60,645 bases of DNA from an uncultured Verrucomicrobiota bacterium (lineage in GTDB: Bacteria > Verrucomicrobiota > Verrucomicrobiia > Opitutales > Seribacteraceae): assembly GCA_902615835.1 (NCBI GenBank), contig CACMQL010000008.1:1-60645 (forward strand), in the 5' to 3' direction. Below, in pieces: positions 8,352-18,482 of the stretch. Every line of letters starts with the position of its first letter. The first letter of the stretch is position 1. The notes under the pieces were generated by a model. That model ran no database searches and was not told the DNA's origin. It saw nothing but the letters and a program-made list of their open reading frames with translations. The position numbers were made by a program, and so were the translations under genes.

Positions 8352-10361
8352 TTATTCGGTTCTTTTAATCACATGAAACCCAAATCCGGTTTCGACCACT
8401 CCAGAAACTTCATCAATTCCAAGGGCAAAGGCGGCTTCGGAGAAGGGTTTAGCCATGACTTCAAATTTGAATTTTCCTAAGTCACCACCTTTTGTGCTAC
8501 TGGGACCATCAGAATGTTCTTTTGCCATCTCGGCAAAATCCTGCCCGTCATCAACGATTAATCCACGAATCCTTTCCGCTTCGGCTTTTGCCTCATCCTT
8601 AGATCTCGAAATATCCGCATCCGCACGGTCGGCACCTTGATAGGAAATCAGGATATGAGACGCCTGAACTTCCTCCGGTTTCTCTTCTTCCTCTTTTTCC
8701 TTGGCTTTGACAAAATCCGCCCGATCCAAGCGAATTTTCTCATACACTTCATTTGAAATCACGTAGTACCAGCCGGCCAGGTTCTCATTGAGTTCATTGA
8801 CCCGTGTTTGTGCCTTGGAGACTTTCCCCTGATATTCCGTTTGTTTTTGCGAATTGGATGCCTTTATGCGGGCAATTTCAGCGTCCCGGTCAGCCTTCTT
8901 TTTGGCAAAATTGTCCTCACCATCATTTGCATCCGTGCTGGTTACATTAGATTCTTGTAAATTGACCACTTCGGGAGTTGGCGGGGGAGGGGGGGTCAAA
9001 CTGGGAGGAGGTGATGGGGGAGTGAAATTCGGCGGAGGACCCGGGGGTGCAATCGATGGAATGGAAGGTTGTCCCTCCTCACCTTGGTCACCCGTATCCC
9101 CTTGGGAGCCGTTGGAGTCTTCAACCGCAGGTGATGCGGTGGATGAATTCAGATCAGCCTGTGGTAGGGCCAACGGTGTGGGGACGGGATCCAAAACGGG
9201 TTGATCCAGGAGGCTTTCATTGACCCGGGCGTAGGCATAGATGTAGCGGCTGTCGCCGGTTGAATTCTCATCGTCTTCCGAACCCCGGTAGGTTTCTCCA
9301 AAACGTAGGACATATTCCACTCCGTCTTTCATGCCCACGAGGACCTCCCCTTTTTGCGAAACAACCTTTAATTTTGGTTTACCGTTTGGGTAAGCGAGGG
9401 GCTTTCCGTCCTTGCCCAGCTCGTTAACCGGGCGGAAACCCTTTTGAATGAGGGAATTGGCACTGCTTTGGAGTTCCTGGATATTGTTCGCGTCTACAAA
9501 CTCGCTACCTTTGCGAAGGCTCGAAATGAGGATTTCTGGCTTTCTTTCAACATCAATGATTTCAAGATCATCGAAAGCATCCTTCATCTCATCAAGTTTT
9601 TCCTTATCGAGCTCTTCATCCCCGGACAAAGTGGATCCAAGTAGTTTCCATTCGGAATTGTCATAATCGAGTATTTGCTTGGCGGAGGGTGCAATTTTTC
9701 CGTCCTTGATCTCGTAATTATCAAAGGTGACCTGTTTGATGTTCCATTTGTCGATATCAAGGAAATCCTGCTCCACCCAATCAACAAACTTGGTGGTCAC
9801 ATCATTTACATTTTCCAGTTCAACCCGATAGACTGCATTTTCCTCGGGCTTTCTGACAAACCGGGTATTGTTCAAGCCATCGACTTCGTTCCCAATGATC
9901 AGTTGAGCCAGGTTTGCCCCCGTGTTGTTTTTCAGTGCGATCATTTTACCAATTCCTGCATCACTCGGATTGGCTTTGGAGGGATCAAGCACACCAAAAT
10001 TGGCGTGTTCACCAGCACCTTCAGCAGCCTGATCAATAATTCTTAGGTCGAAAAGAAGGGAAGAGACATTTTTGACCTGATTGTCGGCATTAGCCGGGTA
10101 ATCCACTTTTCCTGGTCTTTTAATCAGCCAGCCCTTTTCCGTTTGGGACACTTCAATCGACTTGGAAATTAGGTTGGTTTCATCAATTTCCACAATTTCA
10201 ATTCCCGTTGCCGAACGGGGGTCAAAGCTTTCAAAGAGGGCTTGCCCCATTTTACTTCCCTGAGCACTGGGGTCCCGGGCTTCAGGAGCGGTGATAAAAG
10301 CAAGAGCTACGCAAGCGGCCGCCACGGCGATAAAAATGATAGTTTTACTGTTTTCGTTCAT
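8352..10361 (-). CDS. DUF4340 protein with proline-rich linker and C-terminal PpiC rotamase domain
   Basis: A 669-residue protein. One N-terminal transmembrane helix (residues about 7-24) suggests a periplasmic body. Residues about 40-390 match the DUF4340 type that accompanies GldF/GldG-like ABC genes. A long spacer rich in proline and acidic residues (about 400-470, PPSPPPSLTPPPPPTP) and a charged coiled stretch lead to residues 565-669, a complete parvulin domain (ASHILISY, GQDFAEMAKEHSDGPSS, GGDLGKF, FHVIKR). Parvulins isomerise peptidyl-prolyl bonds and usually help periplasmic folding. The gene is third in an operon after an ABC ATPase and permease. The DUF4340-PpiC fusion is unusual and suggests a folding step coupled to what this transporter does. 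Confidence 0.85.
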   Translation of the reverse strand: MNENSKTIIFIAVAAACVALAFITAPEARDPSAQGSKMGQALFESFDPRSATGIEIVEIDETNLISKSIEVSQTEKGWLIKRPGKVDYPANADNQVKNVSSLLFDLRIIDQAAEGAGEHANFGVLDPSKANPSDAGIGKMIALKNNTGANLAQLIIGNEVDGLNNTRFVRKPEENAVYRVELENVNDVTTKFVDWVEQDFLDIDKWNIKQVTFDNYEIKDGKIAPSAKQILDYDNSEWKLLGSTLSGDEELDKEKLDEMKDAFDDLEIIDVERKPEILISSLRKGSEFVDANNIQELQSSANSLIQKGFRPVNELGKDGKPLAYPNGKPKLKVVSQKGEVLVGMKDGVEYVLRFGETYRGSEDDENSTGDSRYIYAYARVNESLLDQPVLDPVPTPLALPQADLNSSTASPAVEDSNGSQGDTGDQGEEGQPSIPSIAPPGPPPNFTPPSPPPSLTPPPPPTPEVVNLQESNVTSTDANDGEDNFAKKKADRDAEIARIKASNSQKQTEYQGKVSKAQTRVNELNENLAGWYYVISNEVYEKIRLDRADFVKAKEKEEEEKPEEVQASHILISYQGADRADADISRSKDEAKAEAERIRGLIVDDGQDFAEMAKEHSDGPSSTKGGDLGKFKFEVMAKPFSEAAFALGIDEVSGVVETGFGFHVIKRTE

Positions 10362-10406
10362 AATACCTAAATCAAAAAAAGTTGGTAAGGGATGGTAACG
10401 ATATCC

Positions 10407-13403
10407 TTAGGATCTTACTCTGAATGAATAAGCCCCTTGGATTTCTGCTTTTTTCTTCCGGTAAAACACCACCAAAGCAATAATGAGCAGGGGTAAGGGG
10501 GGTAGGAACACCGATAGTCTTTGGATGCTTTCCTGCTTCGCCTTAATTTCGCGGTCGCGTTTTCTTTCCGCGTCTTTGATTTTTGCGTTACTTTCCTTGC
10601 GAAGTTCGCGTTCTTTTTTCGCAAGGTTCTTCTGCAGTTTAGCCGCCTCGGTCTGCAAGACTTGCATAAATTGACCTTGTGTCATGGAACCCTGACTTCC
10701 CTGAACATCCGCTAGAGCTTCGTTTAGTTTGCGATTTTCATCCTGCAGAACTTGCTGGATTGATTGCTCGGCTTCCTTGATTGTCCGGGTGGCAACCTCC
10801 CTGGCTTCCTCAATGCTTTTCTCGAATTCCTCCAGGGTGCGGTGAAGTCTTCTCCGGTTTCTAATTTCGAGAAGGCTGTCCTCTCCGCTTAAACTATCAA
10901 TCAGGTTTAAACACAGGGTTACATTATCCACATCGAGGGGAAAATCTGAGTCCGGGCCGCGGCTGCGGATATTGAAGAAGGGATCGGCCAGTACATCGGA
11001 ATCCGCCACCAAAATTACATTCATTTGATTGGTTTGATTGCCATCCTTAACCGCCCCTGAAATGTTAGCGGCGATCACCTCGGCGTCCCCGGAACCAGGG
11101 TAGATGGTCCGGTCCGGGTTGAATCTTCGGGGGGTGCCGAATACACCACCCGTCCAAAAATTATCAACCGAAGTGGTTCCCGCTAAATTTCCGCCTCGGG
11201 TGGAAAGAATGGGCTTGAAAGTAAGAGCTGAATTTCCTTTCGGGTAAATGGAACCGGGACAGGTGAAGAGGCAATATTGCAATTCTGAAGTTTCAGGACC
11301 TTCTCCAAAAGAATTGGAAAGACCACCCACATAAACAAATTCATCCGGAAAGTTTTCAGATCTTGGAATTTTGGGGAATGGGTTGTAAGGATCACGGACC
11401 ACTCTCTTGCCCATTCCGTTTAGACGGGTTTCCACATTGGCCAGAAGCCGTTGCTCGACAAAGTTACGAATCGGATGATTGTAATCAAGATCCTGGACCG
11501 TTTTGCGCAATTCGTCCAGTTTTAAACTATCCCAATCACTTGAATAGAGCGGGGAGTTTGCATTGAGCCTAGCATTATACTCGGATGCTTTTTTGACCAG
11601 TTCATCCAATTTTGCAAAAAATTTACCAACCTCCGGAAAACGCCCTCTTGCCGGGGCAAGACTTTGGCTTGCATTAACCTGAAGGGAATTGAGCTCTTTA
11701 ATAATCGCTGCCAGTCTTTCCCTGGGGTTGACATTGAAGTGAATACCGAGAAGTTCCCAGAGTTTATTTAAGTCTCCCTTTTCCGGGGCGGGGGGAGGGG
11801 GCTGGCCGGGACCTCCACCTCCCTGATTATTCCTCCGCGGGTCATAGGTACCGGTCAGGCCACCTTGGATCAGGGGCAGAGGATCTTCAAAAATCGCGGT
11901 CGGGATACCGGATTTGATCGCAGAGATCAGCTCATCCAGTTTTTCGTTGTCGAGGTTGTTGGGTTGGACCACCAGCAAGGCATCATAATCATCCTTCGAA
12001 ACCTCGCCTCCGGTAATCTCTTGTACATCATATTGTTTACGAAGTTCGGTGATTACCTCCCAGGCCGGGGATCCTCCCCCCATACTAAATCCCATAATGC
12101 CCATGCCGCCCGTACCCAGCAGGGGAGCATCGGTGGCGAAAACACCGAGTTTCTTTTTCGAAACCGGGCCGCTTACCGCACTCAGGGTACGCATGATTTC
12201 ATATTCGACTGGTAGGCCCTTGTATAAGAATGGAATGGTTTGCTGGGATCCGTTACCTTTGAAAACAAGCCCAAGATACAAATCTTTCTGCCACGGCATG
12301 AAACGGCCGTCTTCCTGAACAAAGAGTGGCGGATTCACCCCATTCTGATTCTCCACGCCATATTTCTCTGCGGTAACGGATGCGTTATCCTCCGGGGTTA
12401 TCTGATGAATCTTGACCAGAACATTTTTACTTTCGCGATCAATTTCCTTCAGGGCAGTCAGTAAATTGATCCGGGTTTGCACATACTGTTCGGGCATGGC
12501 CTCGGCCGGGGATATAAATGCATCGATTTCGACCTGAGAATTTAGATTTTTCAACACGCTGATTGAACCGGAAGAAAGGCTACTGAGTTGTTCTTCGGTT
12601 GAATCTATACGGATCACATCATTGTAACGAAAAAACTGGGTGAGTCCCAGTGCGATAACCAAGGCAGCAACCACCCGGATCGAAAAATGGGTAATTTTCG
12701 AGGTTCCTTTAGTGCTGCCTACCCAGTGTCGACGACCAATCAATATCGAACATAGATAGAGCATGGCGATGGCTAACCCGGTAAAGAAGGCAATTCCTGA
12801 AATGCTGATGATGCCCCGGCTAAAATCAAGGAAGTTGTAGGAGATACCCCACTCGGAATCTGACAATAGGGCGATGGGAGCATTAAAAGCGACACCAAGA
12901 ACGAAGGCGACGGTCAGGTTGGCAGTGAGGAAGGAAGCGACCATGCCAATCGCAAGCATGCTCAGGCCCACAAACCAGTAGCCCACATAAGTGGAAAGAA
13001 GGAGTCCAAAATCGGGACTACCAAGCTGGCTGAGCACATAATAGTTTGCCAAAAGGGAAATAACGATGGAAGCGGAAAAGATGGCGACCGCTCCGAAATA
13101 TTTACCCAGAACCACATCAAAATCGCTCCCGGGTAAAGTGAGCAGGAGTTCGTCCGTTCCCTGTCTTCGTTCGTCTGCCCACACGCTCATAGTGATGGCG
13201 GGTATGAAGCCCAGGAGAATGAGAGGAAGGTATTTGTTTAGCTGGTCAAGGTTGGCAAGATTGGAATCAAAAAATTCCTGGGGCCAAAAAGCGGCCAATC
13301 CACTGGCAAGCAGGAAGGCACAAATAAAAACATACCCGCTCGGGCTTCCAAAATAGGAGGCAAGGTTTCGTTTAAAAACAGCAATAATAGCATTCTTGTT
13401 CAT
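10407..13403 (-). CDS. ABC-2 permease fused to GldG-like auxiliary domain
   Basis: A 998-residue fusion. Residues 1-240 hold about six membrane helices in the arrangement of GldF/NosY-type ABC-2 permeases (LLLTLPGSDFDVVLGKYFGA is the cytoplasmic coupling stretch). Another helix near 245-265 is followed by a large periplasmic GldG/IFT52-like domain (about 270-830) that includes GLPVEYEIMRTLSAVSG, FATDAPLLGT and a Gly/Pro insert near 535. A coiled coil (about 850-955) and a final helix (about 962-980, VFLPPLPLLIIALVVFY) close it. In Bacteroidota GldA, GldF and GldG are separate and are linked to gliding/type IX secretion; in PVC bacteria the permease and GldG-like part are often one chain. The cargo is unknown. 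The ATPase gene lies 43 bp upstream. Confidence 0.9.
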   Translation of the reverse strand: MNKNAIIAVFKRNLASYFGSPSGYVFICAFLLASGLAAFWPQEFFDSNLANLDQLNKYLPLILLGFIPAITMSVWADERRQGTDELLLTLPGSDFDVVLGKYFGAVAIFSASIVISLLANYYVLSQLGSPDFGLLLSTYVGYWFVGLSMLAIGMVASFLTANLTVAFVLGVAFNAPIALLSDSEWGISYNFLDFSRGIISISGIAFFTGLAIAMLYLCSILIGRRHWVGSTKGTSKITHFSIRVVAALVIALGLTQFFRYNDVIRIDSTEEQLSSLSSGSISVLKNLNSQVEIDAFISPAEAMPEQYVQTRINLLTALKEIDRESKNVLVKIHQITPEDNASVTAEKYGVENQNGVNPPLFVQEDGRFMPWQKDLYLGLVFKGNGSQQTIPFLYKGLPVEYEIMRTLSAVSGPVSKKKLGVFATDAPLLGTGGMGIMGFSMGGGSPAWEVITELRKQYDVQEITGGEVSKDDYDALLVVQPNNLDNEKLDELISAIKSGIPTAIFEDPLPLIQGGLTGTYDPRRNNQGGGGPGQPPPPAPEKGDLNKLWELLGIHFNVNPRERLAAIIKELNSLQVNASQSLAPARGRFPEVGKFFAKLDELVKKASEYNARLNANSPLYSSDWDSLKLDELRKTVQDLDYNHPIRNFVEQRLLANVETRLNGMGKRVVRDPYNPFPKIPRSENFPDEFVYVGGLSNSFGEGPETSELQYCLFTCPGSIYPKGNSALTFKPILSTRGGNLAGTTSVDNFWTGGVFGTPRRFNPDRTIYPGSGDAEVIAANISGAVKDGNQTNQMNVILVADSDVLADPFFNIRSRGPDSDFPLDVDNVTLCLNLIDSLSGEDSLLEIRNRRRLHRTLEEFEKSIEEAREVATRTIKEAEQSIQQVLQDENRKLNEALADVQGSQGSMTQGQFMQVLQTEAAKLQKNLAKKERELRKESNAKIKDAERKRDREIKAKQESIQRLSVFLPPLPLLIIALVVFYRKKKAEIQGAYSFRVRS

Positions 13404-13446
13404 AAATCAAAGATGTAAAAAAGGGTAAGAGTGAATGATCGCAACC

Positions 13447-14178
13447 TTAGGCTGCTTCCATGGTTTGACGATTGAACCAGGAGTCAAGTGAGGATTCACT
13501 ATTTAGTTCTTCAGGGGTGCCCTCAAAAATGAGTCTGCCGTGATTGATCAGAATGATTCGATCCGCAACTTCGGGGACCTCCTGCAAAATATGAGTGGAT
13601 AACAAAATGGTTTTACCCAGGCCCTTGATGGTTTTTCTGACTTCGAGTACCTGGTTGGGATCCAAACCAGCGGTCGGTTCGTCCATAATAAGCACATCCG
13701 GTTCGTGGAGCAATACATTGGCCATGCCTACACGCTGCCTGAAACCCCGTGACAATTTGCCAATTGGTTTATTCAAGACGGTCTGCAAGGCACATTGGTC
13801 AATCACCTGTTCAATGCGGCTCTGTTTCCTTGCAGATGGGATGCTTCTGGCATCTCCAAAAAAGTTTAGCAGGCTGATGGGGGTCATCTCTTCGTAAAGC
13901 GGGCCGTTTTCGGGTAAATATCCGATTCGGTTGGCCACTTCATCCCGGTTGTCGGCAACTTCCAAACCGCAAACTTTCGCCGTGCCCTTGGACGGGGCAA
14001 GGTAGCCGGTAAGCATTTTCATGGTGGTGCTTTTGCCAGCTCCGTTTGGTCCGAGGAATGCGACAACCTCTCCGCGTTTTATCGAGAAGGATAGATCTTC
14101 CACGGCAATAAAATCGCCGTAGTACTTACTTAGACCTTCAGTCTCGATCATGATGTCCGAGTATGAATTATCAGTCAT
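13447..14178 (-). CDS. ABC transporter ATP-binding protein, GldA-like
   Basis: A 243-residue ATPase partner of the downstream permease fusion. Walker A is GPNGAGKST (residues 43-51), the Q-loop region reads YLPENGPLYEEMT, the signature is LSRGFRQR (142-149), Walker B is VLIMDEP (162-168) and the switch His is in LLSTHIL. The LSRGFRQR/LSKGYRQR signature and the PENGPLY motif are typical of the GldA/CcmA-type subfamily. It is the first gene of the minus-strand operon, with a divergent promoter region of about 160 bp toward the secreted protein at 14338. Confidence 0.93.
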   Translation of the reverse strand: MTDNSYSDIMIETEGLSKYYGDFIAVEDLSFSIKRGEVVAFLGPNGAGKSTTMKMLTGYLAPSKGTAKVCGLEVADNRDEVANRIGYLPENGPLYEEMTPISLLNFFGDARSIPSARKQSRIEQVIDQCALQTVLNKPIGKLSRGFRQRVGMANVLLHEPDVLIMDEPTAGLDPNQVLEVRKTIKGLGKTILLSTHILQEVPEVADRIILINHGRLIFEGTPEELNSESSLDSWFNRQTMEAA

Positions 14179-14337
14179 TTAAGATAGTTAATTATTTGAG
14201 GATTAAAAGATATCAAAAGTTCCATGCGATACCAAGGCTGTGGGTTGTGCAAATTATATTAAAAAATCTTATATTGCTTTTGCTTCAAGAAGAAAAGCTT
14301 TGCCATTCAAACAAAATTCATCCTAGACTGTGTATAA

Positions 14338-15492
14338 ATGGCACGCAGCTCAACCATCATCGTATCACAATTCCTGCTTAGCTATTTGATATCAGGAACT
14401 TTTGTTTGGGGAAGTTCTTTTCCAGACTCAACAAACCTAGCATCCATGCAGGAGCCTTTGCGCATGGACGATTTGGATTCTTCGGGGTTCTTGTCAGTTC
14501 AAGCTACTGAAATCCCCTTTCCTCTTCTTTATCCGTCAGAGCTTTCCTTTTTTAATCTTCTAGATTCCGCAAGCCCCCAATTTCAATCATTGGAAACCCT
14601 TGAAAAACTCCCCGTACAAAATAAATTTCCGGCACCGAAATCCGATCCGATCCGCTATCTCCGAAAATCCCAACAATCAGACCTGTCCAATTCGAATAGT
14701 CTGCAGGATAAAAATGATCCGGTTGTTCAATTTTTAAAGGCATCTCCGCCTCAATCCCTACCCACCGACGCTGAATTACAATCCTTTCTCAAAAAGGGAA
14801 TAACAAAGGAACCCCAAAAGGCTAAACCCACAGAATTAACCGGCCGGAATATACTTGCCAATAAGAATTTTGCTGATTTTCGGAACGAAGCCGCCTCCTC
14901 CATGCTTCGCCAAATTTTTAAAGGGTCTTCCCCGAATTTGAAACCAGTCCAACCCAAAGATGAATTACTGTCATCCATCCCAACTCCCCCCATTCAGACA
15001 TCTTTCGCACCACCCAAGGTGGTCAAACCCCAATCAACTGCCAGGTCTTCAGCTTCCTCAACCTTAAAGTTCAAAGCCAAAAAACCCAATCATGAAGGCG
15101 AACTTGAGCCGGCCCAAGCCTCGGAGTTCTACCTCACGACTCAAAACCTCAATGATCTTCTCAAAAATTTGGAATCAGACCCTGCCATTGCCGGAGAAAT
15201 AAAGTCGGTGGCAGCGTTATGGGCCCAAGCGGAAAAAAATGCATACCAGGCACCCGAAGTGGCCCTCGGGGTAAAGTCAATCCTGCTTCAGGCAAAGGTA
15301 AGCAAAGCCCGCACCGATCCTTACGGGGAAGCCGCCCTCCGCGGGGTCCAACCAGATGAAAAATATTATCTCATTGGCATCGATAAGGATGTTGTTTCCA
15401 ATGTGGTCACGATCTGGTCCAAAGAAGTGGAAATCCAACCCGGGGAAAATGTGGTTGAGCTGAGTTCCAGTGATGTGATTTACCAGGAGTAA
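14338..15492 (+). CDS. Secreted Pro/Ser-rich protein of unknown function
   Basis: No family is recognised. The protein has 384 residues. The N-terminus (residues 1-26) looks like a signal peptide (IIVSQFLLSYLISGTFVWGSS). Residues about 70-250 are low-complexity, rich in Ser, Pro, Lys and Gln and probably disordered. The C-terminal 130 residues (from about AQASEFYLTTQNLNDLL) look folded, with a helical part and a final beta-like stretch (YYLIGIDKD, VTIWSKEVEIQPGENVVEL). The ATG is preceded by an A/T-rich TGTATAA and no Shine-Dalgarno. It is divergent from the GldA-like ATPase and could share its promoter region, but nothing shows a functional link. Confidence 0.7.
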   Translation: MARSSTIIVSQFLLSYLISGTFVWGSSFPDSTNLASMQEPLRMDDLDSSGFLSVQATEIPFPLLYPSELSFFNLLDSASPQFQSLETLEKLPVQNKFPAPKSDPIRYLRKSQQSDLSNSNSLQDKNDPVVQFLKASPPQSLPTDAELQSFLKKGITKEPQKAKPTELTGRNILANKNFADFRNEAASSMLRQIFKGSSPNLKPVQPKDELLSSIPTPPIQTSFAPPKVVKPQSTARSSASSTLKFKAKKPNHEGELEPAQASEFYLTTQNLNDLLKNLESDPAIAGEIKSVAALWAQAEKNAYQAPEVALGVKSILLQAKVSKARTDPYGEAALRGVQPDEKYYLIGIDKDVVSNVVTIWSKEVEIQPGENVVELSSSDVIYQE

Positions 15493-15610
15493 AGCTCCCA
15501 AAAGGACCGGCCAATCCCCCGGATTAGAGAAGTAATTCTCGCCAAACCGAAATTTCCTTTGTATGGGGATAGGTTTAATTATTACTGCTCCCCAACCTCA
15601 CTTGACTATT

Positions 15611-17605
15611 ATGCAAAATCAGGAAATTCTTCAAAGGGCCGCCGATCAAGCCCGCGGGTTGGCCATCGACGCCATTCATGCCTGTTCTTCCGGACACTTG
15701 GGACTCCCCCTCGGAGCCGCGGAAGTCGGGGCCGTTCTTTTTGGTCACGACCTGCAGGTCGATCCATCCGATGCCCAATGGATCAATCGCGACCGCTTTA
15801 TCCTGTCTGCCGGGCATGGGAGTATGTTCCTTTACGGATGGCTTCATCTTGCCGGATTTGATCTCCCCATGGAGGAAATCAGGAATTTTCGCCAATTGCA
15901 CAGCAAGACCCCCGGTCATCCTGAATACATGGAAACCCCCGGGGTCGAGTGCACCACCGGTCCACTGGGGCAGGGAGTAGGCAATGCCGTGGGTATGGCA
16001 ATCGCAGGGAAAATGGCGGCCGCCCATTTCAACACCGAAGAACATGAAATTTTCAATCATCAGGTCGTTGTGCTGGCGGGAGACGGATGCTTACAGGAAG
16101 GCGTGGCTGCGGAGGCTGCTTCCCTGGCCGGGCACTTGGCTCTCCATAACCTCACCCTGATTTATGATTCCAATGACGTTACCCTGGACGCCATGGCCGA
16201 TGCCTCCCAGAGTGAGAGTGTGTTCGACCGTTTTGCCGCCTACGGGTTCAATTGCATCCTGATTGAGGACGGACACGACCTGCAGGCCATTGCCGATGCC
16301 CTCGCCCAGGCCAGGGCCCAGACTGAAAAACCCACCTTTATTGAAGTCAAGACAACCATCGCCAAGGGAATCCCGGAAGTTGCCGGAACTGCCGGTGGTC
16401 ATGGCGAGGGCGGGGCCAAATTTGCTGAAGCGGCCCGTCAGGGCCTGGGGTTGCCGGAGGAAACATTTTATGTGTCCGGGGAAGTCCGTTCTTTCTTTGA
16501 AGACCGTAAAGCCCACCAAGTGGAAAGCCGCCAGCAATGGGATGTGACTTTTTCCGCCTGGCAAGCGGCCAATCCGGAAAATGCGTCCCTCCTCGCCTCA
16601 GGACTCAATCGGGAAGTCCCGGCAGATTTAGTGGAAAAGGTGCAGGTATTTGAGGAAGATGCCAAGGTAGCCACTCGTGCGGCAGGCAGCCAGATCATTA
16701 ATGACCTCGCCCAAGCGGTGCCCCTTTTGATCAGTGGTTCGGCTGATCTTCATGGATCCACCAAGAATTATATCAAGGAAGTGGGCGATTTTACCGCTGA
16801 TAATCATGCGGGTCGCAATATACTTTTCGGAATCCGTGAGCATGCCATGGGAGCGATCGTCAACGGAATTGGCTATTATGGAATCTTCCGTCCATCGGGG
16901 GCAACCTTTGCGGTCTTTGCTGATTACATGCGCCCATCGGTCCGCCTGGCCGCCTTGAGCAACCTACCCGTTTTTCACATCTGGACGCACGATTCCGTCG
17001 CCGTTGGGGAAGATGGGCCCACCCACCAACCCGTGGAAACGGTTAGTGGCTTACGCGTCATTCCAAACCTGGATGTCATCCGCCCCGCCGATCCCGAGGA
17101 AACAGCCGGTGCCTTTGTGGCCGCCCTGCAGAGAACAAACGGCCCCACCGGTTTAATTCTTACCCGTCAGGGAGTGCCCAATCTTTCGGAAATCCCGGTC
17201 TCAGAACGTCGAGAAGGCGTGCTCAAGGGTGGCTATATTGCCAAGAAAGAAACCGAAGAATTGGAACTGATCATCATGGCATCGGGTAGTGAGGTATCCG
17301 TCGCCATGGAGGCCGCCCAAAAACTTGGCGATTCCGTGCGGGTCGTATCCATGCCCTGCATGGAAAGATTTGACCGACAGGATTCCGCATACCGCGATGC
17401 AGTTTTACCCAGGGGTTTTCGTCACCGCATGGCAGTGGAAGCAGGAGTTTCCGATCTTTGGAGAAAATATGTTGGCCTGGAAGGGGTCGTGGTCGGGATC
17501 GACCGTTTCGGATTATCCGCCCCGGGAGGAACGGTGCTGAGCGAATTGGGGATCTCGGTGGATAATGTGGTCAAGCAGGCTGCACTGGCCGGCTTGAGAC
17601 TTTAA
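15611..17605 (+). CDS. tkt: Transketolase
   Basis: A TPP- and metal-dependent enzyme of the pentose phosphate pathway that moves two-carbon units between sugar phosphates. Motifs: [13 protein letters not shown] (substrate His), [15 protein letters not shown], the TPP motif beginning GDGCLQEG and ending in [15 protein letters not shown] (catalytic Glu), the [16 protein letters not shown] region and [15 protein letters not shown]. It has 664 residues, the usual length. The frame extends upstream to 15563, but the start at 15611 (MQNQEIL) fits homologues. The common SGHPGxPMG motif is SGHLGLPLG here, a conservative difference. It is transcribed alone; no Shine-Dalgarno is obvious. Confidence 0.95.
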   Translation: MQNQEILQRAADQARGLAIDAIHACSSGHLGLPLGAAEVGAVLFGHDLQVDPSDAQWINRDRFILSAGHGSMFLYGWLHLAGFDLPMEEIRNFRQLHSKTPGHPEYMETPGVECTTGPLGQGVGNAVGMAIAGKMAAAHFNTEEHEIFNHQVVVLAGDGCLQEGVAAEAASLAGHLALHNLTLIYDSNDVTLDAMADASQSESVFDRFAAYGFNCILIEDGHDLQAIADALAQARAQTEKPTFIEVKTTIAKGIPEVAGTAGGHGEGGAKFAEAARQGLGLPEETFYVSGEVRSFFEDRKAHQVESRQQWDVTFSAWQAANPENASLLASGLNREVPADLVEKVQVFEEDAKVATRAAGSQIINDLAQAVPLLISGSADLHGSTKNYIKEVGDFTADNHAGRNILFGIREHAMGAIVNGIGYYGIFRPSGATFAVFADYMRPSVRLAALSNLPVFHIWTHDSVAVGEDGPTHQPVETVSGLRVIPNLDVIRPADPEETAGAFVAALQRTNGPTGLILTRQGVPNLSEIPVSERREGVLKGGYIAKKETEELELIIMASGSEVSVAMEAAQKLGDSVRVVSMPCMERFDRQDSAYRDAVLPRGFRHRMAVEAGVSDLWRKYVGLEGVVVGIDRFGLSAPGGTVLSELGISVDNVVKQAALAGLRL

Positions 17606-17615
17606 TCGGAAGAGT

Positions 17616-17640
17616 CATTCCCGGCAGGGAATGCTCCCTG
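17616..17640. other. Two overlapping, mutually exclusive hairpins between convergent genes
   Basis: CATTCCC-GGCA-GGGAATG (17616-17633) and CAGGGA-ATGC-TCCCTG (17625-17640) are both perfect stems with four-base loops, and they share the GGGA arm. They lie 10 bp after the transketolase stop and before the convergent SGNH hydrolase end. No T-run follows on either strand, so intrinsic termination is not shown. Possible roles are a bidirectional transcript end or RNA stabiliser. Confidence 0.45.
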
Positions 17641-17662
17641 CACAGATGGGCGGGTGGAGGAT

Positions 17663-18364
17663 CTACTTTTTAAGACGATCAAGGATATCCTGGGCCACCC
17701 GTTTGGCGAGTGCCTCTGAGCCGTGGGGGTAGTAGTGAACATCCGCCACTCGCATCCAGTCTTTCATATTTTTCTTACTTGGGGAAAAAAGATCAAGGGT
17801 AGGAATTTTATGCTTCTTCATCACCCTCGCTGCCGCTTCGTTGTACCTAACGGAATCTCCCACATAACGGGCTCTTGATCCGGGAGGAATGGGGGTGGTG
17901 TTCCGCCAAACCAATTGCCTGGCCGATTTTTTCATCCGGATTATTAATTTTTCCAAATTCTTTTCGTAATCGGCAAGAGGAACCTGCACGATTCCGCCCT
18001 TTTCTTTGGGTACCAGGTTGGTACCGTCCTTTCCCATAAATTTCAGGTCATGGAGTCCCCAGTTAAAATGGATCAGGTCCCATTTTCTGTCCCCCAGCCA
18101 CTTATCTATTTCCATCAAGCCTTTGATGGTGGGCCCTCCATTGGTGGGGATTCGGTGCAAATTGACTTTTCCCTGGAGCAGGGCCCGGGTGGGCAGGGTA
18201 TAGCCGATACTAATCGAGTCCCCGATGATCAGGACATGGGGCAGGCCTTTGACCCCCTCGATGGGAGTCATCGGATTTACGCGCTTGGGCTTTGGGTTCT
18301 GTCCGAATGATAAGCAGGCAAAGAAAAGGGAAAGAACGATGGTTCCGAGGCAAGTATTTTTCAT
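17663..18364 (-). CDS. Secreted SGNH/GDSL-type hydrolase
   Basis: A 233-residue esterase-like protein. A signal peptide (residues 1-21, ending FGQ) is followed by block I IIGDSISIGY with nucleophile Ser50, the block III-like NWGLHDLK (N and H of the oxyanion region) and a final DVHYYPHG block with the Asp-His pair. It resembles the periplasmic SGNH hydrolases common in Planctomycetes and Verrucomicrobia that act on acetylated or sulfated polysaccharides; the actual substrate is unknown. It is transcribed away from the RCC1 gene at 18483 and ends convergently with transketolase. Confidence 0.88.
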   Translation of the reverse strand: MKNTCLGTIVLSLFFACLSFGQNPKPKRVNPMTPIEGVKGLPHVLIIGDSISIGYTLPTRALLQGKVNLHRIPTNGGPTIKGLMEIDKWLGDRKWDLIHFNWGLHDLKFMGKDGTNLVPKEKGGIVQVPLADYEKNLEKLIIRMKKSARQLVWRNTTPIPPGSRARYVGDSVRYNEAAARVMKKHKIPTLDLFSPSKKNMKDWMRVADVHYYPHGSEALAKRVAQDILDRLKK

Positions 18365-18482
18365 CAGGCCATCAAAATTTCGACCCCGAATTCCCGCAAG
18401 CTATTAAAAGTATAAAATTATATAAAAAAGGTTTGATCATGAGTCTTTTCTTAAATTATCAAGATTTCTAAAGCAAAGTATA

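Noticed and set aside
17616-17640. Intrinsic terminator for transketolase
   Set aside because: Stems are good but neither strand has a following T-run, so it is listed as hairpins of unknown role.
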